Below, piece by piece: positions 8,725-17,561 of a DNA stretch of 39,361 bases. The position numbers and the translations under genes were made by a program. Numbering within the stretch: the stretch's first letter is position 1; each line of letters opens with the position of its first letter. Below the pieces are notes generated by a model. The model was given only the letters and a program-made list of their open reading frames with translations, had not been told where the DNA came from and searched no databases. The stretch is taken from the NCBI GenBank assembly GCA_028285185.1, contig JANQQD010000164.1:1-39361 (forward strand), read 5' to 3'. The stretch comes from Anaerolineae bacterium. GTDB lineage: Bacteria; Pseudomonadota; Alphaproteobacteria; DSM-16000; Inquilinaceae.

Positions 8725-9819
8725 ATGGCAAACCTGGCGCTGCGCGGCGTGCGCAAGGCCTTCGGGCAGGAGGAGGTCGTCAAAGGCATAGACCTGGAGG
8801 CCGCCGACGGTGAGTTCCTGGTGTTTGTCGGGCCGTCGGGCTGCGGCAAGTCCACGTTGTTGCGGCTGATCGCCGGGCTGGAAGACCCCACGGACGGGGA
8901 CGTGGAGATCGGCGGCACGCGCGTCAACGATATGGCGCCGTCGGAACGCGGGATCGCGATGGTGTTCCAGTCCTATGCGCTCTATCCGCATATGACCGTG
9001 TTCGACAACATGGCGTTCGGGCTGAAGCTGTCCGGCACCGACCGATCGTCGCTGGCTGCCCGTGTTCACGAAGCCGCCGGCATACTGCGCATTGACCATC
9101 TGCTGGACCGCCGCCCGCGCGAGCTGTCCGGCGGTCAGCGCCAGCGGGTCGCCATCGGACGCGCCATCGTGCGCGAGCCGGCGGTGTTCCTGTTCGACGA
9201 GCCGCTGTCGAACCTGGATGCGGCCCTGCGCGTGGACATGCGGCTGGAGCTGGCGCGCCTGCACGAACGCCTGAAGGCCACCATGGTCTATGTCACCCAC
9301 GACCAGGTCGAGGCCATGACACTGGCGGACCGCATCGCGGTCATCAATGCCGGCCGTCTGGAACAGGCCGGCCGGCCGCTGGACCTCTACCGCAGCCCCG
9401 CCAACCGGTTCGTCGCCGGATTCATCGGCTCGCCGCGCATGAATTTCGTCAGTGCTTCGGTCGCCCCATCGGCAGACGGCCATGGGACCGTGGCGATCGC
9501 CGCCGGGCCCACCGTCACCCTTCCGCTCACCGGTCCGGCGGCGCCGGGATCTCCAGTCAGTCTCGGCATCCGGCCGGAGCACTTGACGCTAGGCGACGGG
9601 GGCGACCTGGTGTTCGCCGGCCAAGTCCGGATGGTGGAGCGGTTGGGGGCAGCAAGCCTGGTCCATCTCAGGCTGCCGAATGGAGAGGATCTGGTCGTTC
9701 AGCAGGCCGGCGACACGCAGGTGAGAAGCGGCGACCAAGCCAATGCGGCATGCCCAGTCGGCGACTGCCATCTGTTCGACGCCGATGGCCGTCGCATCTC
9801 CGATGGGGGTTCGACCTGA
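8725..9819 (+). CDS. ABC sugar transporter ATP-binding protein (UgpC/MalK/ThuK type)
   Basis: The 364-residue ATPase energises the preceding importer. Walker A GPSGCGKST is at residues 36-44, the Q-loop is in VFQSYALYPHMTV, the signature LSGGQRQRV starts near 134, Walker B VFLFDEP near 154, and the H-loop VTHDQVEAMTLADRIAV near 190. A C-terminal TOBE/MalK-like regulatory domain follows (IRPEHLTLG). The gap to the permease gene is only 4 bases. No sugar hydrolase or dehydrogenase accompanies the transporter, so the intracellular fate of the sugar is not shown here. Confidence 0.95.
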   Translation: MANLALRGVRKAFGQEEVVKGIDLEAADGEFLVFVGPSGCGKSTLLRLIAGLEDPTDGDVEIGGTRVNDMAPSERGIAMVFQSYALYPHMTVFDNMAFGLKLSGTDRSSLAARVHEAAGILRIDHLLDRRPRELSGGQRQRVAIGRAIVREPAVFLFDEPLSNLDAALRVDMRLELARLHERLKATMVYVTHDQVEAMTLADRIAVINAGRLEQAGRPLDLYRSPANRFVAGFIGSPRMNFVSASVAPSADGHGTVAIAAGPTVTLPLTGPAAPGSPVSLGIRPEHLTLGDGGDLVFAGQVRMVERLGAASLVHLRLPNGEDLVVQQAGDTQVRSGDQANAACPVGDCHLFDADGRRISDGGST

Positions 9820-9834
9820 TCGGCTAAGCCAATA

Positions 9835-10818
9835 TCACCCGGCCGTACGGCTTCGGCGCAGTCGGGCGAATTCGTGGATCTGCCAGGCGAGCAGTCCTGG
9901 CAGACCCAGAATCAGGTCCCGCGCCCGCTTCACCAGCGAGAGTGCCAGGGCCGCATCGGGCGGCACGCCCGCCATGGCCCCCAGCGCCAGATACCCGCCT
10001 TCCTGGATGCCAAGCGCACCCGGCACCATGAAGCCGATCGTGCGCAGCACCTGAACGAAGCTCTCCACCACGATGGCTTCGCCCAAGCTGATCGGATACC
10101 CCAGGATCCGGAGGATCAGCCAGGTTTCGACGGCAAACAGGGTCCATGCGGCGAGGCGCCAAAGGCAGCAGAACAGGAAGGGTCCGGGCCGCGCATAAAC
10201 GTCGCCGACCGCTTGGTCCAGAGCGGCGGCACCGCCCGTCAGCGCCGTCAGCTTGCGGCCGCTGGCCCCCTTTTCGATGAAGCGGGCCAACCGCATGAAT
10301 CCGCCGGATCTCTGCGCCCAGAAGAAGACGGCGAGTAGCCCCCCGAGGCCCAGGAGCCCGACGACAATCGGCAGCAGGTTCGAACCACCGCCGTTGAGCA
10401 CCAGCAAGAACACGCCGACCACGGCGAACACGCCCTGGGTGGCAAGGCCGGCCGTCATGTCGGCGACCACGCCGGCCCCCGCCACGGCCCCGGGCACACC
10501 GCTTTGGGCCAACAGTCGTGCCCGCAGGATCTCGCCGCCCACCTGGGCCACGGGCAGCATCTGGTTGACCGCGTTGCCGATCCACCGCATCGCGAGGATC
10601 AGGAGGGCCGCCGGCCGACAGTCCCGCGGGATCAGCGACGCCCAGCCGGCGGCGTTGGCGGCCAGGATGACGACGTTGTAAGCCACCACGAGGGCCAGCC
10701 CCCATCCCGCCGCGGCAAAGGCGGCGAGAACCTCGTCGACCCCTTCATAGGCGATCAGAGAGACGAACAGGGCGGCACCGGCGAACAGCGCCAGCCAAAG
10801 GCCGATCTTCAATTTCAT
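9835..10818 (-). CDS. Lysylphosphatidylglycerol synthase TM-domain family protein, HpnL-like
   Basis: A polytopic membrane protein of about 327 residues from the flippase-like LPG_synthase_TM family. Resemblance is closest, from memory, to HpnL, a membrane protein linked to hopanoid lipids. Typical features are NAAGWASLIPRDCRP, the conserved MLPVAQVGGEILRARLL stretch and a C-terminal PGALGIQEGGYLALG motif. ATG 10818 is preferred to the GTG three codons earlier, though neither has a clear ribosome site. It lies 43 bases downstream of a GT4 glycosyltransferase on the same strand, suggesting a joint role in a membrane glycolipid. Hopanoid synthesis genes are not in the window, so the HpnL label is tentative. 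Confidence 0.75.
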   Translation of the reverse strand: MKLKIGLWLALFAGAALFVSLIAYEGVDEVLAAFAAAGWGLALVVAYNVVILAANAAGWASLIPRDCRPAALLILAMRWIGNAVNQMLPVAQVGGEILRARLLAQSGVPGAVAGAGVVADMTAGLATQGVFAVVGVFLLVLNGGGSNLLPIVVGLLGLGGLLAVFFWAQRSGGFMRLARFIEKGASGRKLTALTGGAAALDQAVGDVYARPGPFLFCCLWRLAAWTLFAVETWLILRILGYPISLGEAIVVESFVQVLRTIGFMVPGALGIQEGGYLALGAMAGVPPDAALALSLVKRARDLILGLPGLLAWQIHEFARLRRSRTAG

Positions 10819-10861
10819 GGGGCGCACTGTATCGCCGGGTTGGTGTCTCGAAAACGGCGTC

Positions 10862-12262
10862 TCAGCCGCCGGTGCGATACGCGCCTTCGTTGGCGTCAGA
10901 GGCGTCGGCGGACGCCGCCGGTGTGGCCGAATTGGATCGGAACGTCAAGGATTCCGCCAAAGCCGCCTGCCAGACCGGCAGCAGGTCTTCCGCAACCACG
11001 TCTTGCCAATCTGGAACCTGCGTTTCCACCACATGGCGGGCCCGTCGCCCGATCGCCGACAGCCGCTCGGGATCGGACAGCAGGGCGCCGATGGCTGCAG
11101 CCCAGTCGGCCTGATCGTCGCCGGCGACGATGATCCCGTCCTCACCCGGATGGATGATGTTCTGCATCGTCCCCTCGGCATCGGCGATGACGACAGGCAG
11201 CCCCGCCGCCTTGGCCTCAAGGACGACGTTGCCTAGGGTCTCCGACCGCGACGGAAAGACGAACAGGTCGCTGCTGGCGAGCGCCCAGGCCACCGTCTCT
11301 TGCGGAACGGCCCCTGGCATCGTCACGTCGTCACCCAGCACCCGCCGGATCTCACCGGCGGCGGACCCCGCACCCAGGATCAGCACATGCAGGGCCGTGC
11401 CCTGATCCAGCAGGCGCCGCGCCGCCCGGACCAGAGTCATCACGCCCTTCGTCTCATCGACCCTGCCGACAAACGACAAGACCGGTCGGTCGGCGGGCAC
11501 GCCCATCTCCCGTTCCAGGCGCTGCCGATCGCTATGGCGCGGATCGAACAGCGTGCGGTCGATGCCGCGGCGCAGCCGGGTCACGCGATCGGGTCCGATC
11601 AGCGCTTCCGATCGCGGGCAATCCGCGGGGTTGGTGGCGAGGATGCGCGTGCTGTCGCGCAGAATGCGCTGTTCCTTGCGCAGCACATCGTGTGTGCTGA
11701 TCCGGGCCAGCCCCATCCGGTCGATCAAGAGGCGGCTGAACCGATTGCGGCCCAGCAGGCTTTCCAGCGATCGCCGCGTATAGACAGGCGTAAAGGCCGC
11801 CAAGTCGGTATGGATGGAGCTGACGAGCGGGCGCCCGGTCTTGCGCGCAACGCGCCAGGCCGTACGGCTGAAGGCGAAGGCATGCGTGGCGTGCAGGACG
11901 TCGTGGGTCATCAGCCGCCGGGCGAGCCGGCGATGATAGCCCGCGATATCGGTCGTGCCCGCGCCGGTGCGCACAAACGGCAGCCAGTCGGTGCCGAAGG
12001 CCGGTGGAAGCACGACATAGCGCACATTCGGCGCGACGCTGACCCGCCGCTCGGCGTGGCCGATGAAGTAGACTGTGAGATCGACCTGCTGCGCCAATCC
12101 GGCGGCGGCTTCCGCGAACCGTTCCCAGCATTTCACGTGGCCGCCGGAATAGGGCGACCATTCGAGGTCGACCGTGACGCCGACGGATAGCGGGTCGGCG
12201 GCTGTCGAGACAAAGACCTGGTCACGGTCGGCGCGGGTGCCTTGAACAGCTGGCAGGTTCAT
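10862..12262 (-). CDS. Glycosyltransferase family 4 (GT-B fold)
   Basis: A 466-residue glycosyltransferase. The C-terminal Rossmann domain shows VLSFVGRVDETKGVMTLVRAARRLL, followed by VLILGAGSAAGEIRRVLG and the donor-binding FVFPSRSETLGNVVLEAKAAGLPVV, which contains the E-x7-E type motif of GT4 enzymes. The N-terminal acceptor domain (about residues 25-230) is less conserved. It probably transfers a hexose to a lipid or polysaccharide acceptor at the inner membrane. The downstream HpnL-like gene is in the same orientation and probably co-transcribed. The C-terminal 25 residues are low-complexity. Donor and acceptor are unknown. Confidence 0.88.
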   Translation of the reverse strand: MNLPAVQGTRADRDQVFVSTAADPLSVGVTVDLEWSPYSGGHVKCWERFAEAAAGLAQQVDLTVYFIGHAERRVSVAPNVRYVVLPPAFGTDWLPFVRTGAGTTDIAGYHRRLARRLMTHDVLHATHAFAFSRTAWRVARKTGRPLVSSIHTDLAAFTPVYTRRSLESLLGRNRFSRLLIDRMGLARISTHDVLRKEQRILRDSTRILATNPADCPRSEALIGPDRVTRLRRGIDRTLFDPRHSDRQRLEREMGVPADRPVLSFVGRVDETKGVMTLVRAARRLLDQGTALHVLILGAGSAAGEIRRVLGDDVTMPGAVPQETVAWALASSDLFVFPSRSETLGNVVLEAKAAGLPVVIADAEGTMQNIIHPGEDGIIVAGDDQADWAAAIGALLSDPERLSAIGRRARHVVETQVPDWQDVVAEDLLPVWQAALAESLTFRSNSATPAASADASDANEGAYRTGG

Positions 12263-12739
12263 TGTCGATCCGGGGCTCTATAGCGCTCCGCCTAATGATG
12301 CCGTTTGGCGCTGGACGGTTTCAGTATGGCGGTCTCTGCGACGCGATGTCCGGTCGATGCCTTCGGCCGGTTCGGCCCGCTGCACCGGCGGGCTGAGATC
12401 TCCAGGCGCATTCTCGCGTCGTCCATGGCCGCCATGTTTTCACTCGACTAAATGTTTACAATCCCGATTGCGCTCTGATGGAGTTGGCTAGCGCCAGAGA
12501 GGATCTCGGACTGAGAGAAACAAAGACTAGACAATGAGAATATCGGGCCTCAATTCGGTGAAGGCAATGTCATTCACTTCACCAACCGGCCGCTTTCATA
12601 AAAGCTTAACATTTGTAGCGCCCATACGCGAACCCCATCAAGATTGCAACGCACACTGAAAGTTTGCCGTCCTCACAAAATATCTTCTTCTGCCGACTCC
12701 GACGGGTGCCTTGCGAAGCGCCGAACGGATTGGTTCCCG
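12263..12739. other. Intergenic region, visibly richer in A+T, no gene seen
   Basis: This 477-base stretch between the glycosyltransferase start and the dnaE2 stop has no convincing ORF. The part from about 12430 to 12680 is clearly more A+T-rich than its surroundings. It contains the inverted repeat GGTGAAG (12557-12563) / CTTCACC (12577-12583) and a GCCCGC/GCGGGC hairpin near 12377-12395. It should hold the promoter of the glycosyltransferase and any terminator for dnaE2, but I cannot pick these out with confidence. Confidence 0.5.
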
Positions 12740-15700
12740 TTACCGGAAGTTGCGAGACCGTTGAAGCTTGACCTCCCGGTGGTCGCCAGTTGGCCGGCGG
12801 ACTTCGTCGGCGCGGGCGAGATGGCGGGTGAGGACGGCCGTGCTGTCGTGATTGCCCGACAGGGCGGTCAGCCGGTCGGACAGATCCTCCAGATGATCCA
12901 CTTTCAGATGGATCACCTCGCCCACCCGCTCCACGGTGCCCGTTGCGCCCAGCAGGCGGGCCCGCAGCACATAACGGCGGTACTTCTCGAAGACCGGTGG
13001 CATCACGACCAGATTGGCGACGCCGGTCTCATCCTCCGTCGTGATGAAAATGACGCCGCGTGCGCTGCCGGGCCGCTGACGTACCAGCACGAGACCAGCC
13101 ACCTTCAGGCGCCGGCCGTGCGGCAGCTCGCGTAGCCGCGACGCTTCCGAAAAACCGGCGGCCGCCAAACCGTCGCGCAAAAAGGCCACCGGATGGCACT
13201 TCAGGGTGAGCGAGACGGTGGCGTAGTCCTGCACCACATGCTCGCTCAATGCCATGCGCGGCAGGGCAACCGCAGGCTCCACCGCTTCGTGGTCCAGCCC
13301 GTCGAACAGCGGCAGCGGGGCGGGGCCAAGCGCCTTGACGGCCCAGGACGCGTCGCGCCGGTCGAGATCCATCGAGCGAAACGCATCGGCACGTGCCAGC
13401 GCCTCCAGCGTCGCGGTCAGCAGCCCGGCCCGCCGCCACAGTTCGCGCGGGCTGTCGAACAGGCCGCCGGCCTCGCGTGCGGCCACCAGCCGCTCCGCCT
13501 CCTCCTCCTTCATCCCCTTGACCTGGCGGAAGCCGAGCCGAAGCGCAAAGCGATCGTCGCCCAACGGCTCCAGCGTATTGTCCCAGCCGGAGAAATTGAC
13601 GTCGACCTCCCGCACCCGCACATCGTGCTCACGCGCATCGCGCACGATCTGGGCCGGGGCATAAAAGCCCATGGGCTGGCTGTTCAACAAAGCGCAGGCG
13701 AAGACGGCCGGATACTTGCACTTCAGCCAGGCCGAAACATAGACCAGAAGGGCGAAGCTGGCGGCGTGGCTTTCCGGAAAGCCATAGGTGCCGAAGCCTT
13801 CGATCTGCTTGAAGCAGCGTGCCGCGAAATCGGGGTCATAGCCCCGTTCGACCATGCCGTTGACCATCTTGTCGGCGAACTGGTGGATGTCGCCCAGCTT
13901 GCGGAAGGTGGCCATGGCGCGGCGCAGCTGGTCGGCCTCCGACGGGGTGAAGCCGGCCGCAACGATGGCGATCTGCATCGCCTGCTCCTGAAACAGCGGC
14001 ACGCCAAGCGTCTTTTCCAGAACGCGCTGTAATTCCGGGGACGGATAGTCGATCGGCTCCTCCCCGTTGCGGCGGCGCAGGTAGGGGTGGACCATGTCGC
14101 CCTGGATCGGACCCGGCCGCACGATCGCCACCTCAATCACAAGGTCGTAGAAGCTGCGGGGCTTGAGGCGCGGCAGCATGGTCATTTGCGCCCGGCTTTC
14201 CACCTGGAACACGCCCAGGCTGTCGGCCCGGCACAGCATGTCGTAGACCTCCGGATCTTCCGCCGGCAGGCTGGCGAGGTCGTATGCCTTGCCGTAGTGC
14301 CGAGCCAAGAGATCAAAGCCGCGGCGTACGCAGGACAGCATGCCGAGCCCCAGCACATCGACCTTGAGGATGCCGAGCGCGTCGAGATCGTCCTTGTCCC
14401 ACTGGATCACGGTGCGGTCGGCCATGGCGGCGTTCTCCACCGGCACCAGCTCCGGCAACGGCCCGCGGCTGATGACGAAGCCGCCCACATGCTGCGAGAG
14501 ATGGCGCGGAAAGCCGATCACCTGGCGGGCCAGCGCCAGAGTCTGCCGCAAGGTCCGGTCGGCGAGATCGAGGCCCGCCTCGCGGATGCGCTCCTCCCCC
14601 AGATCCTCACCGCCCCACCCCCACAGACCGCCGGCGATCTTGGTGATGGTGTCGACCGACAGCCCCATCGCCTTACCGACATCGCGAATGGCGCCGCGGC
14701 CGCGATAGCAGGTAACCGTCGCCGTCATGCCGGCCCGGTCGCGCCCATATTTATCGTAGATGTACTGGATCACCTCCTCGCGCCGCTCGTGCTCGAAATC
14801 CACGTCGATGTCGGGCGGCTCGTTGCGCTCGGCCGACACGAAGCGCTCGAACAACAGATCCGCCCGCGCCGGGTCGACGGCGGTGATGCCCAGCACGTAG
14901 CAGACGGCGGAGTTCGCGGCCGATCCTCGCCCCTGGCACAGAATGCCCTGGGACCGGGCGAAGCGGACGATGTCGTGGACCGTAAGGAAATAGGGCGCAT
15001 AGCGCAGCTGGCCGATCAGCGCCAGTTCATGGCGCAACTGGCCCACCACCCTGTCGGCCGCACCGTCCGGATAGCGCTCCGCGACCTTGCACCAGACCAG
15101 CCGCTCCAGCGTCTCCTGCGCCGACAGGCCGTCTTCAGCGACCTCCTCTGGGTACTCATAACGCAGTTCGTCCAATGAGAAGGTGCAGGCCTCCACGATC
15201 TCAAGCGTGCGGGCGACAGCCTCGGGCCGGGCGCGGAACAGGCGCGCCATCTCCTTCGGCGGCTTCAGGTGGCGTTCGGCATTGGCGTTCAGGCGCCAGC
15301 CGGCATCGCGGATGGTGCAGTGCTCGCGCACGCAGGTCAGCACATCCTGCAGCGGCCGGCGCGCCGGGCTGTGGTAGAGCACGTCGTTGGTGGCGACCAG
15401 CGGCACGTCCAGACCGTCGGCGATCGCGGCCAGCCGCGCCAGACGCTTGGCGTCGGCACCGCCATAGCGCGGACTGACGGCGAGATAGAGCGCCCGGCCG
15501 AACCGCTCGCGATAATCCGCCAGCGCCTGGCCGAAGGCATCCAGCGGCGCCAGCGCCGGCGTTTCCGGCGGCACGGCCAGCAGCCTCTGGCCGTCCGCTT
15601 CCGCCGTGACGTCCGCTCGGGAAAGTTGGCACTCGCCTTTGGGCGCCCGGCGCCGTCCGGTGGTGATCAGGCGCGACAGCCGGCCATAGGCCGCGCGATC

Positions 15701-15943
15701 AGTGGGAAAGCACAGCAGGCTGGGGCCGTCGTCGAGGTCGAGCCGGGCGCCGACCACCAACCGCAGCCCGGCCTGATTGCAGCCGAGATGGGCGCGCACC
15801 ACGCCGGCCAGCGAGTTGCGGTCGACCACGCCGATCGCCGACAGCCCCAACGCCGCCGCCGTCACCGCCAGCTCCTCAGGGTGCGAGCCGCTGCGCAGGA
15901 ACGAGAAATTGGTGGTCACCTGCAGCTCGGCATATCCGGTCAT
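12740..15943 (-). CDS. dnaE2: Error-prone DNA polymerase III alpha subunit DnaE2 (ImuC)
   Basis: A 1067-residue C-family polymerase. An N-terminal PHP domain begins YAELQVTTNFSFLRSGSHPEE, the catalytic acidic motif PPDIDVDFEHERREE lies near residue 375, and helix-hairpin-helix and OB-fold segments follow. The absence of the tau/beta-interacting C-terminal extension and the length of about 1070 match DnaE2 rather than replicative DnaE (about 1150). It performs damage-induced translesion synthesis and mutagenesis, normally with ImuA and ImuB. ATG 15943 (MTGYAELQ) follows AAGGGA and matches the family, so the upstream TTG codon is rejected. A LexA box lies about 130 bases upstream. Unusually, no imuA/imuB adjoin it. 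Confidence 0.95.
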   Translation of the reverse strand: MTGYAELQVTTNFSFLRSGSHPEELAVTAAALGLSAIGVVDRNSLAGVVRAHLGCNQAGLRLVVGARLDLDDGPSLLCFPTDRAAYGRLSRLITTGRRRAPKGECQLSRADVTAEADGQRLLAVPPETPALAPLDAFGQALADYRERFGRALYLAVSPRYGGADAKRLARLAAIADGLDVPLVATNDVLYHSPARRPLQDVLTCVREHCTIRDAGWRLNANAERHLKPPKEMARLFRARPEAVARTLEIVEACTFSLDELRYEYPEEVAEDGLSAQETLERLVWCKVAERYPDGAADRVVGQLRHELALIGQLRYAPYFLTVHDIVRFARSQGILCQGRGSAANSAVCYVLGITAVDPARADLLFERFVSAERNEPPDIDVDFEHERREEVIQYIYDKYGRDRAGMTATVTCYRGRGAIRDVGKAMGLSVDTITKIAGGLWGWGGEDLGEERIREAGLDLADRTLRQTLALARQVIGFPRHLSQHVGGFVISRGPLPELVPVENAAMADRTVIQWDKDDLDALGILKVDVLGLGMLSCVRRGFDLLARHYGKAYDLASLPAEDPEVYDMLCRADSLGVFQVESRAQMTMLPRLKPRSFYDLVIEVAIVRPGPIQGDMVHPYLRRRNGEEPIDYPSPELQRVLEKTLGVPLFQEQAMQIAIVAAGFTPSEADQLRRAMATFRKLGDIHQFADKMVNGMVERGYDPDFAARCFKQIEGFGTYGFPESHAASFALLVYVSAWLKCKYPAVFACALLNSQPMGFYAPAQIVRDAREHDVRVREVDVNFSGWDNTLEPLGDDRFALRLGFRQVKGMKEEEAERLVAAREAGGLFDSPRELWRRAGLLTATLEALARADAFRSMDLDRRDASWAVKALGPAPLPLFDGLDHEAVEPAVALPRMALSEHVVQDYATVSLTLKCHPVAFLRDGLAAAGFSEASRLRELPHGRRLKVAGLVLVRQRPGSARGVIFITTEDETGVANLVVMPPVFEKYRRYVLRARLLGATGTVERVGEVIHLKVDHLEDLSDRLTALSGNHDSTAVLTRHLARADEVRRPTGDHREVKLQRSRNFR

Positions 15944-16075
15944 GCCCGGCGCGTCCCTTATGTGCAATCCGACATCGAAATGGGGCGCCGCATGAGCCCA
16001 CCAGGGCCCGACGACAAACGGCGCTGAATGGCCGTCACCCTATCGCAAGGCCGCGGGCGGAGAAATAGAAATCCG

Positions 16076-16090
16076 GAACAAAAAACGAAC
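16076..16090 (-). promoter_or_regulatory. LexA (SOS) box upstream of dnaE2
   Basis: On the minus strand the sequence is GTTC-GTTTTTT-GTTC, an exact match to GTTC-N7-GTTC, the direct-repeat SOS box known from Alphaproteobacteria. It stands 133 bases before the dnaE2 ATG and just after the stop of the upstream lysR gene, where the dnaE2 promoter should be. This implies LexA repression of dnaE2. Confidence 0.8.
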
Positions 16091-16114
16091 ATCGTGTCGA
16101 CGACCCAGCCGGCA

Positions 16115-17008
16115 TTACCGATCCGTCTCAACCGCCCCAAGGCTGTCGATGAGGGCGCGCAACGCCCCCGTCATTCGGTCGCGCCGCCAGACGGCGCTGA
16201 TCGTCAGGGAGTCGCCGAAGCCGGAAAGCGGCCGAGCAACAAGGTTCTCCAGCAAGGTCGGCAGCGTATAGGACGCCGCGATGAAAAGACCGACGCCATT
16301 CGCCGCCATATCCAACCCAACCGACGGATCCTGGGCGTGATAGGCGATCTCGTACCCTGACGCCCTGCCGTCCAGGGTCGCAACCAGCCGATCATAGAGA
16401 TCGGGGTTGAGGCGGCGCGCGAACAGCACGAGTTGCTCGCTGGCCAGAGCCTCCACTGAAACCTGGTCCCGCTCCGCAAGCCGATGTTCCTCCGGCAGAA
16501 CGATCATCCAACGACCACTGATGATCGGCTTAGCGACAAGGTTGGGCTCGACGACCGGCGCGAGCGCAATGCCGAGATCGACGCGCCCGTCCGCCGCCGC
16601 GGCCGCCGCCTCAACCGCGCTCATCTCTTCGACCGTGGCTCTCAACGACGGAAAGCTGCGCCGTGCCTTCTGGATCGCCTGCGGCAGGAAGCGGCGCGAG
16701 ATGTATTCGCGCGCTCCGATCGTCAGGTCCTCAGCCGCCGCAGCGTCCGCCGCCCGGAAACTCCGTTCAAGCCTGTCCGCGGACGCGATCAGATCGCCGA
16801 CCTCATCCAGTTGCGCAGAGGCGGCCTCGGTCAACTCGATCCCGCGCGGCTCACGCCGCAGCAGTGTGACGCCCAGGCGGGCCTCCAGCTCCTGCATCTG
16901 CTTGGTCAGAGCCGGCTGGCTGACGCCCAGGCGGTCGGCTGCACGGCGGAAGTTCCGCTCCTCCGCCAATGTCAGGAATGACCGCCAAAGTCTGAGTTCG
17001 ATCGCCAT
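16115..17008 (-). CDS. LysR-family transcriptional regulator
   Basis: A 297-residue LysR regulator with an N-terminal winged HTH (LWRSFLTLAEERNFRRAADRLGVSQPALTKQMQELEARLG, about residues 6-45) and a C-terminal periplasmic-binding-like effector domain. ATG 17008 gives the usual LysR N-terminus MAIELRLW; the alternative ATG at 17020 falls inside a palindrome and neither has a clear ribosome site. It is transcribed away from an operon of two NTF2-like proteins and two small membrane proteins, so it most likely controls that operon. The effector is unknown. Confidence 0.92.
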   Translation of the reverse strand: MAIELRLWRSFLTLAEERNFRRAADRLGVSQPALTKQMQELEARLGVTLLRREPRGIELTEAASAQLDEVGDLIASADRLERSFRAADAAAAEDLTIGAREYISRRFLPQAIQKARRSFPSLRATVEEMSAVEAAAAAADGRVDLGIALAPVVEPNLVAKPIISGRWMIVLPEEHRLAERDQVSVEALASEQLVLFARRLNPDLYDRLVATLDGRASGYEIAYHAQDPSVGLDMAANGVGLFIAASYTLPTLLENLVARPLSGFGDSLTISAVWRRDRMTGALRALIDSLGAVETDR

Positions 17009-17036
17009 GCCGATAACCATGGGTTATCGCGGCATG
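17006..17036. promoter_or_regulatory. LysR-type operator palindrome between lysR and the NTF2 operon
   Basis: CGATAACC-ATG-GGTTATCG (17011-17029) is a perfect 8+3+8 inverted repeat containing the LysR T-N11-A motif. It extends through a 2-base bulge into CATGC/GCATG arms (17006-17010 and 17032-17036). It overlaps the lysR start region and lies about 90-120 bases before the first NTF2-like gene, as expected for an autoregulatory LysR site. Confidence 0.65.
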
Positions 17037-17126
17037 AGGAGCAACAATTGGATGGAACCGGCCTGGATCGCGATCTTCAGCCCAACGGACGCCGCAAGGC
17101 ACCATCCACCGGAAAGGACCCTGAAG

Positions 17127-17558
17127 ATGTCAGACACTGCTGAGACCGAGATCCGCCGCCAGCTTGACCGATGGTTCAGCGCCTGGAGCCCGGGCGACAG
17201 CCCCTTCGATGCCGAGTCCATGCGGTCGCTGTTCGCCGACGACGGCATCCATGTGGTGGACGACTTCGGCGATCACGTCGTCACGATCGGCAGCTTCGAC
17301 GACTACGTGGCCACGTGGAACCCCGTGATGGCCCCGATCGCCAGCTGGGCAGTCCGCCAGGTGGGGCAGCCGGTCGTGCATGTAGCAGGCGATCTCGCCG
17401 CCGTCACCTTCGTCTTCTCAGGCGGCGGGCGCACGAAGGACGGTGATCCGCTGAAGATCGCACAGCACGGCACGCAGATCTGGCGCAAGCGAGGCGGCAC
17501 CTGGGTGATCGTCCATGAGCATCTGACCAGCGACAAACCCGAAAACGTGGAGGGCTGA
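17127..17558 (+). CDS. NTF2-like (SnoaL-like) domain protein, copy 1
   Basis: A 143-residue protein with the alpha+beta NTF2-like cone fold seen in SnoaL/DUF4440-type proteins: an N-terminal helix (RRQLDRWFSAW), a LFADDG turn, and the final strand pair QIWRKRGGTWVIVHEH. I chose ATG 17127 because GGAAAGGA precedes it by 8 bases, and the long upstream extension of the frame is antisense to lysR. Members are small hydrolases, isomerases or ligand-binding proteins, and no catalytic role can be assigned. It starts an apparent four-gene operon and is paralogous to the last gene in it (shared PFD, W-x-IVHEH). Confidence 0.88.
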   Translation: MSDTAETEIRRQLDRWFSAWSPGDSPFDAESMRSLFADDGIHVVDDFGDHVVTIGSFDDYVATWNPVMAPIASWAVRQVGQPVVHVAGDLAAVTFVFSGGGRTKDGDPLKIAQHGTQIWRKRGGTWVIVHEHLTSDKPENVEG

Positions 17559-17561
17559 ACC

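Noticed and set aside
12535-12661. Small ORF in the A+T-rich island
   Set aside because: No ribosome site and no coherent composition.
14087-15178. Plus-strand frame (363 codons) inside dnaE2
   Set aside because: Antisense to the conserved polymerase core.
16407-17126. N-terminal extension of the first NTF2-like gene
   Set aside because: It is antisense to lysR and would run through the operator; ATG 17127 has its own ribosome site and family-like start.
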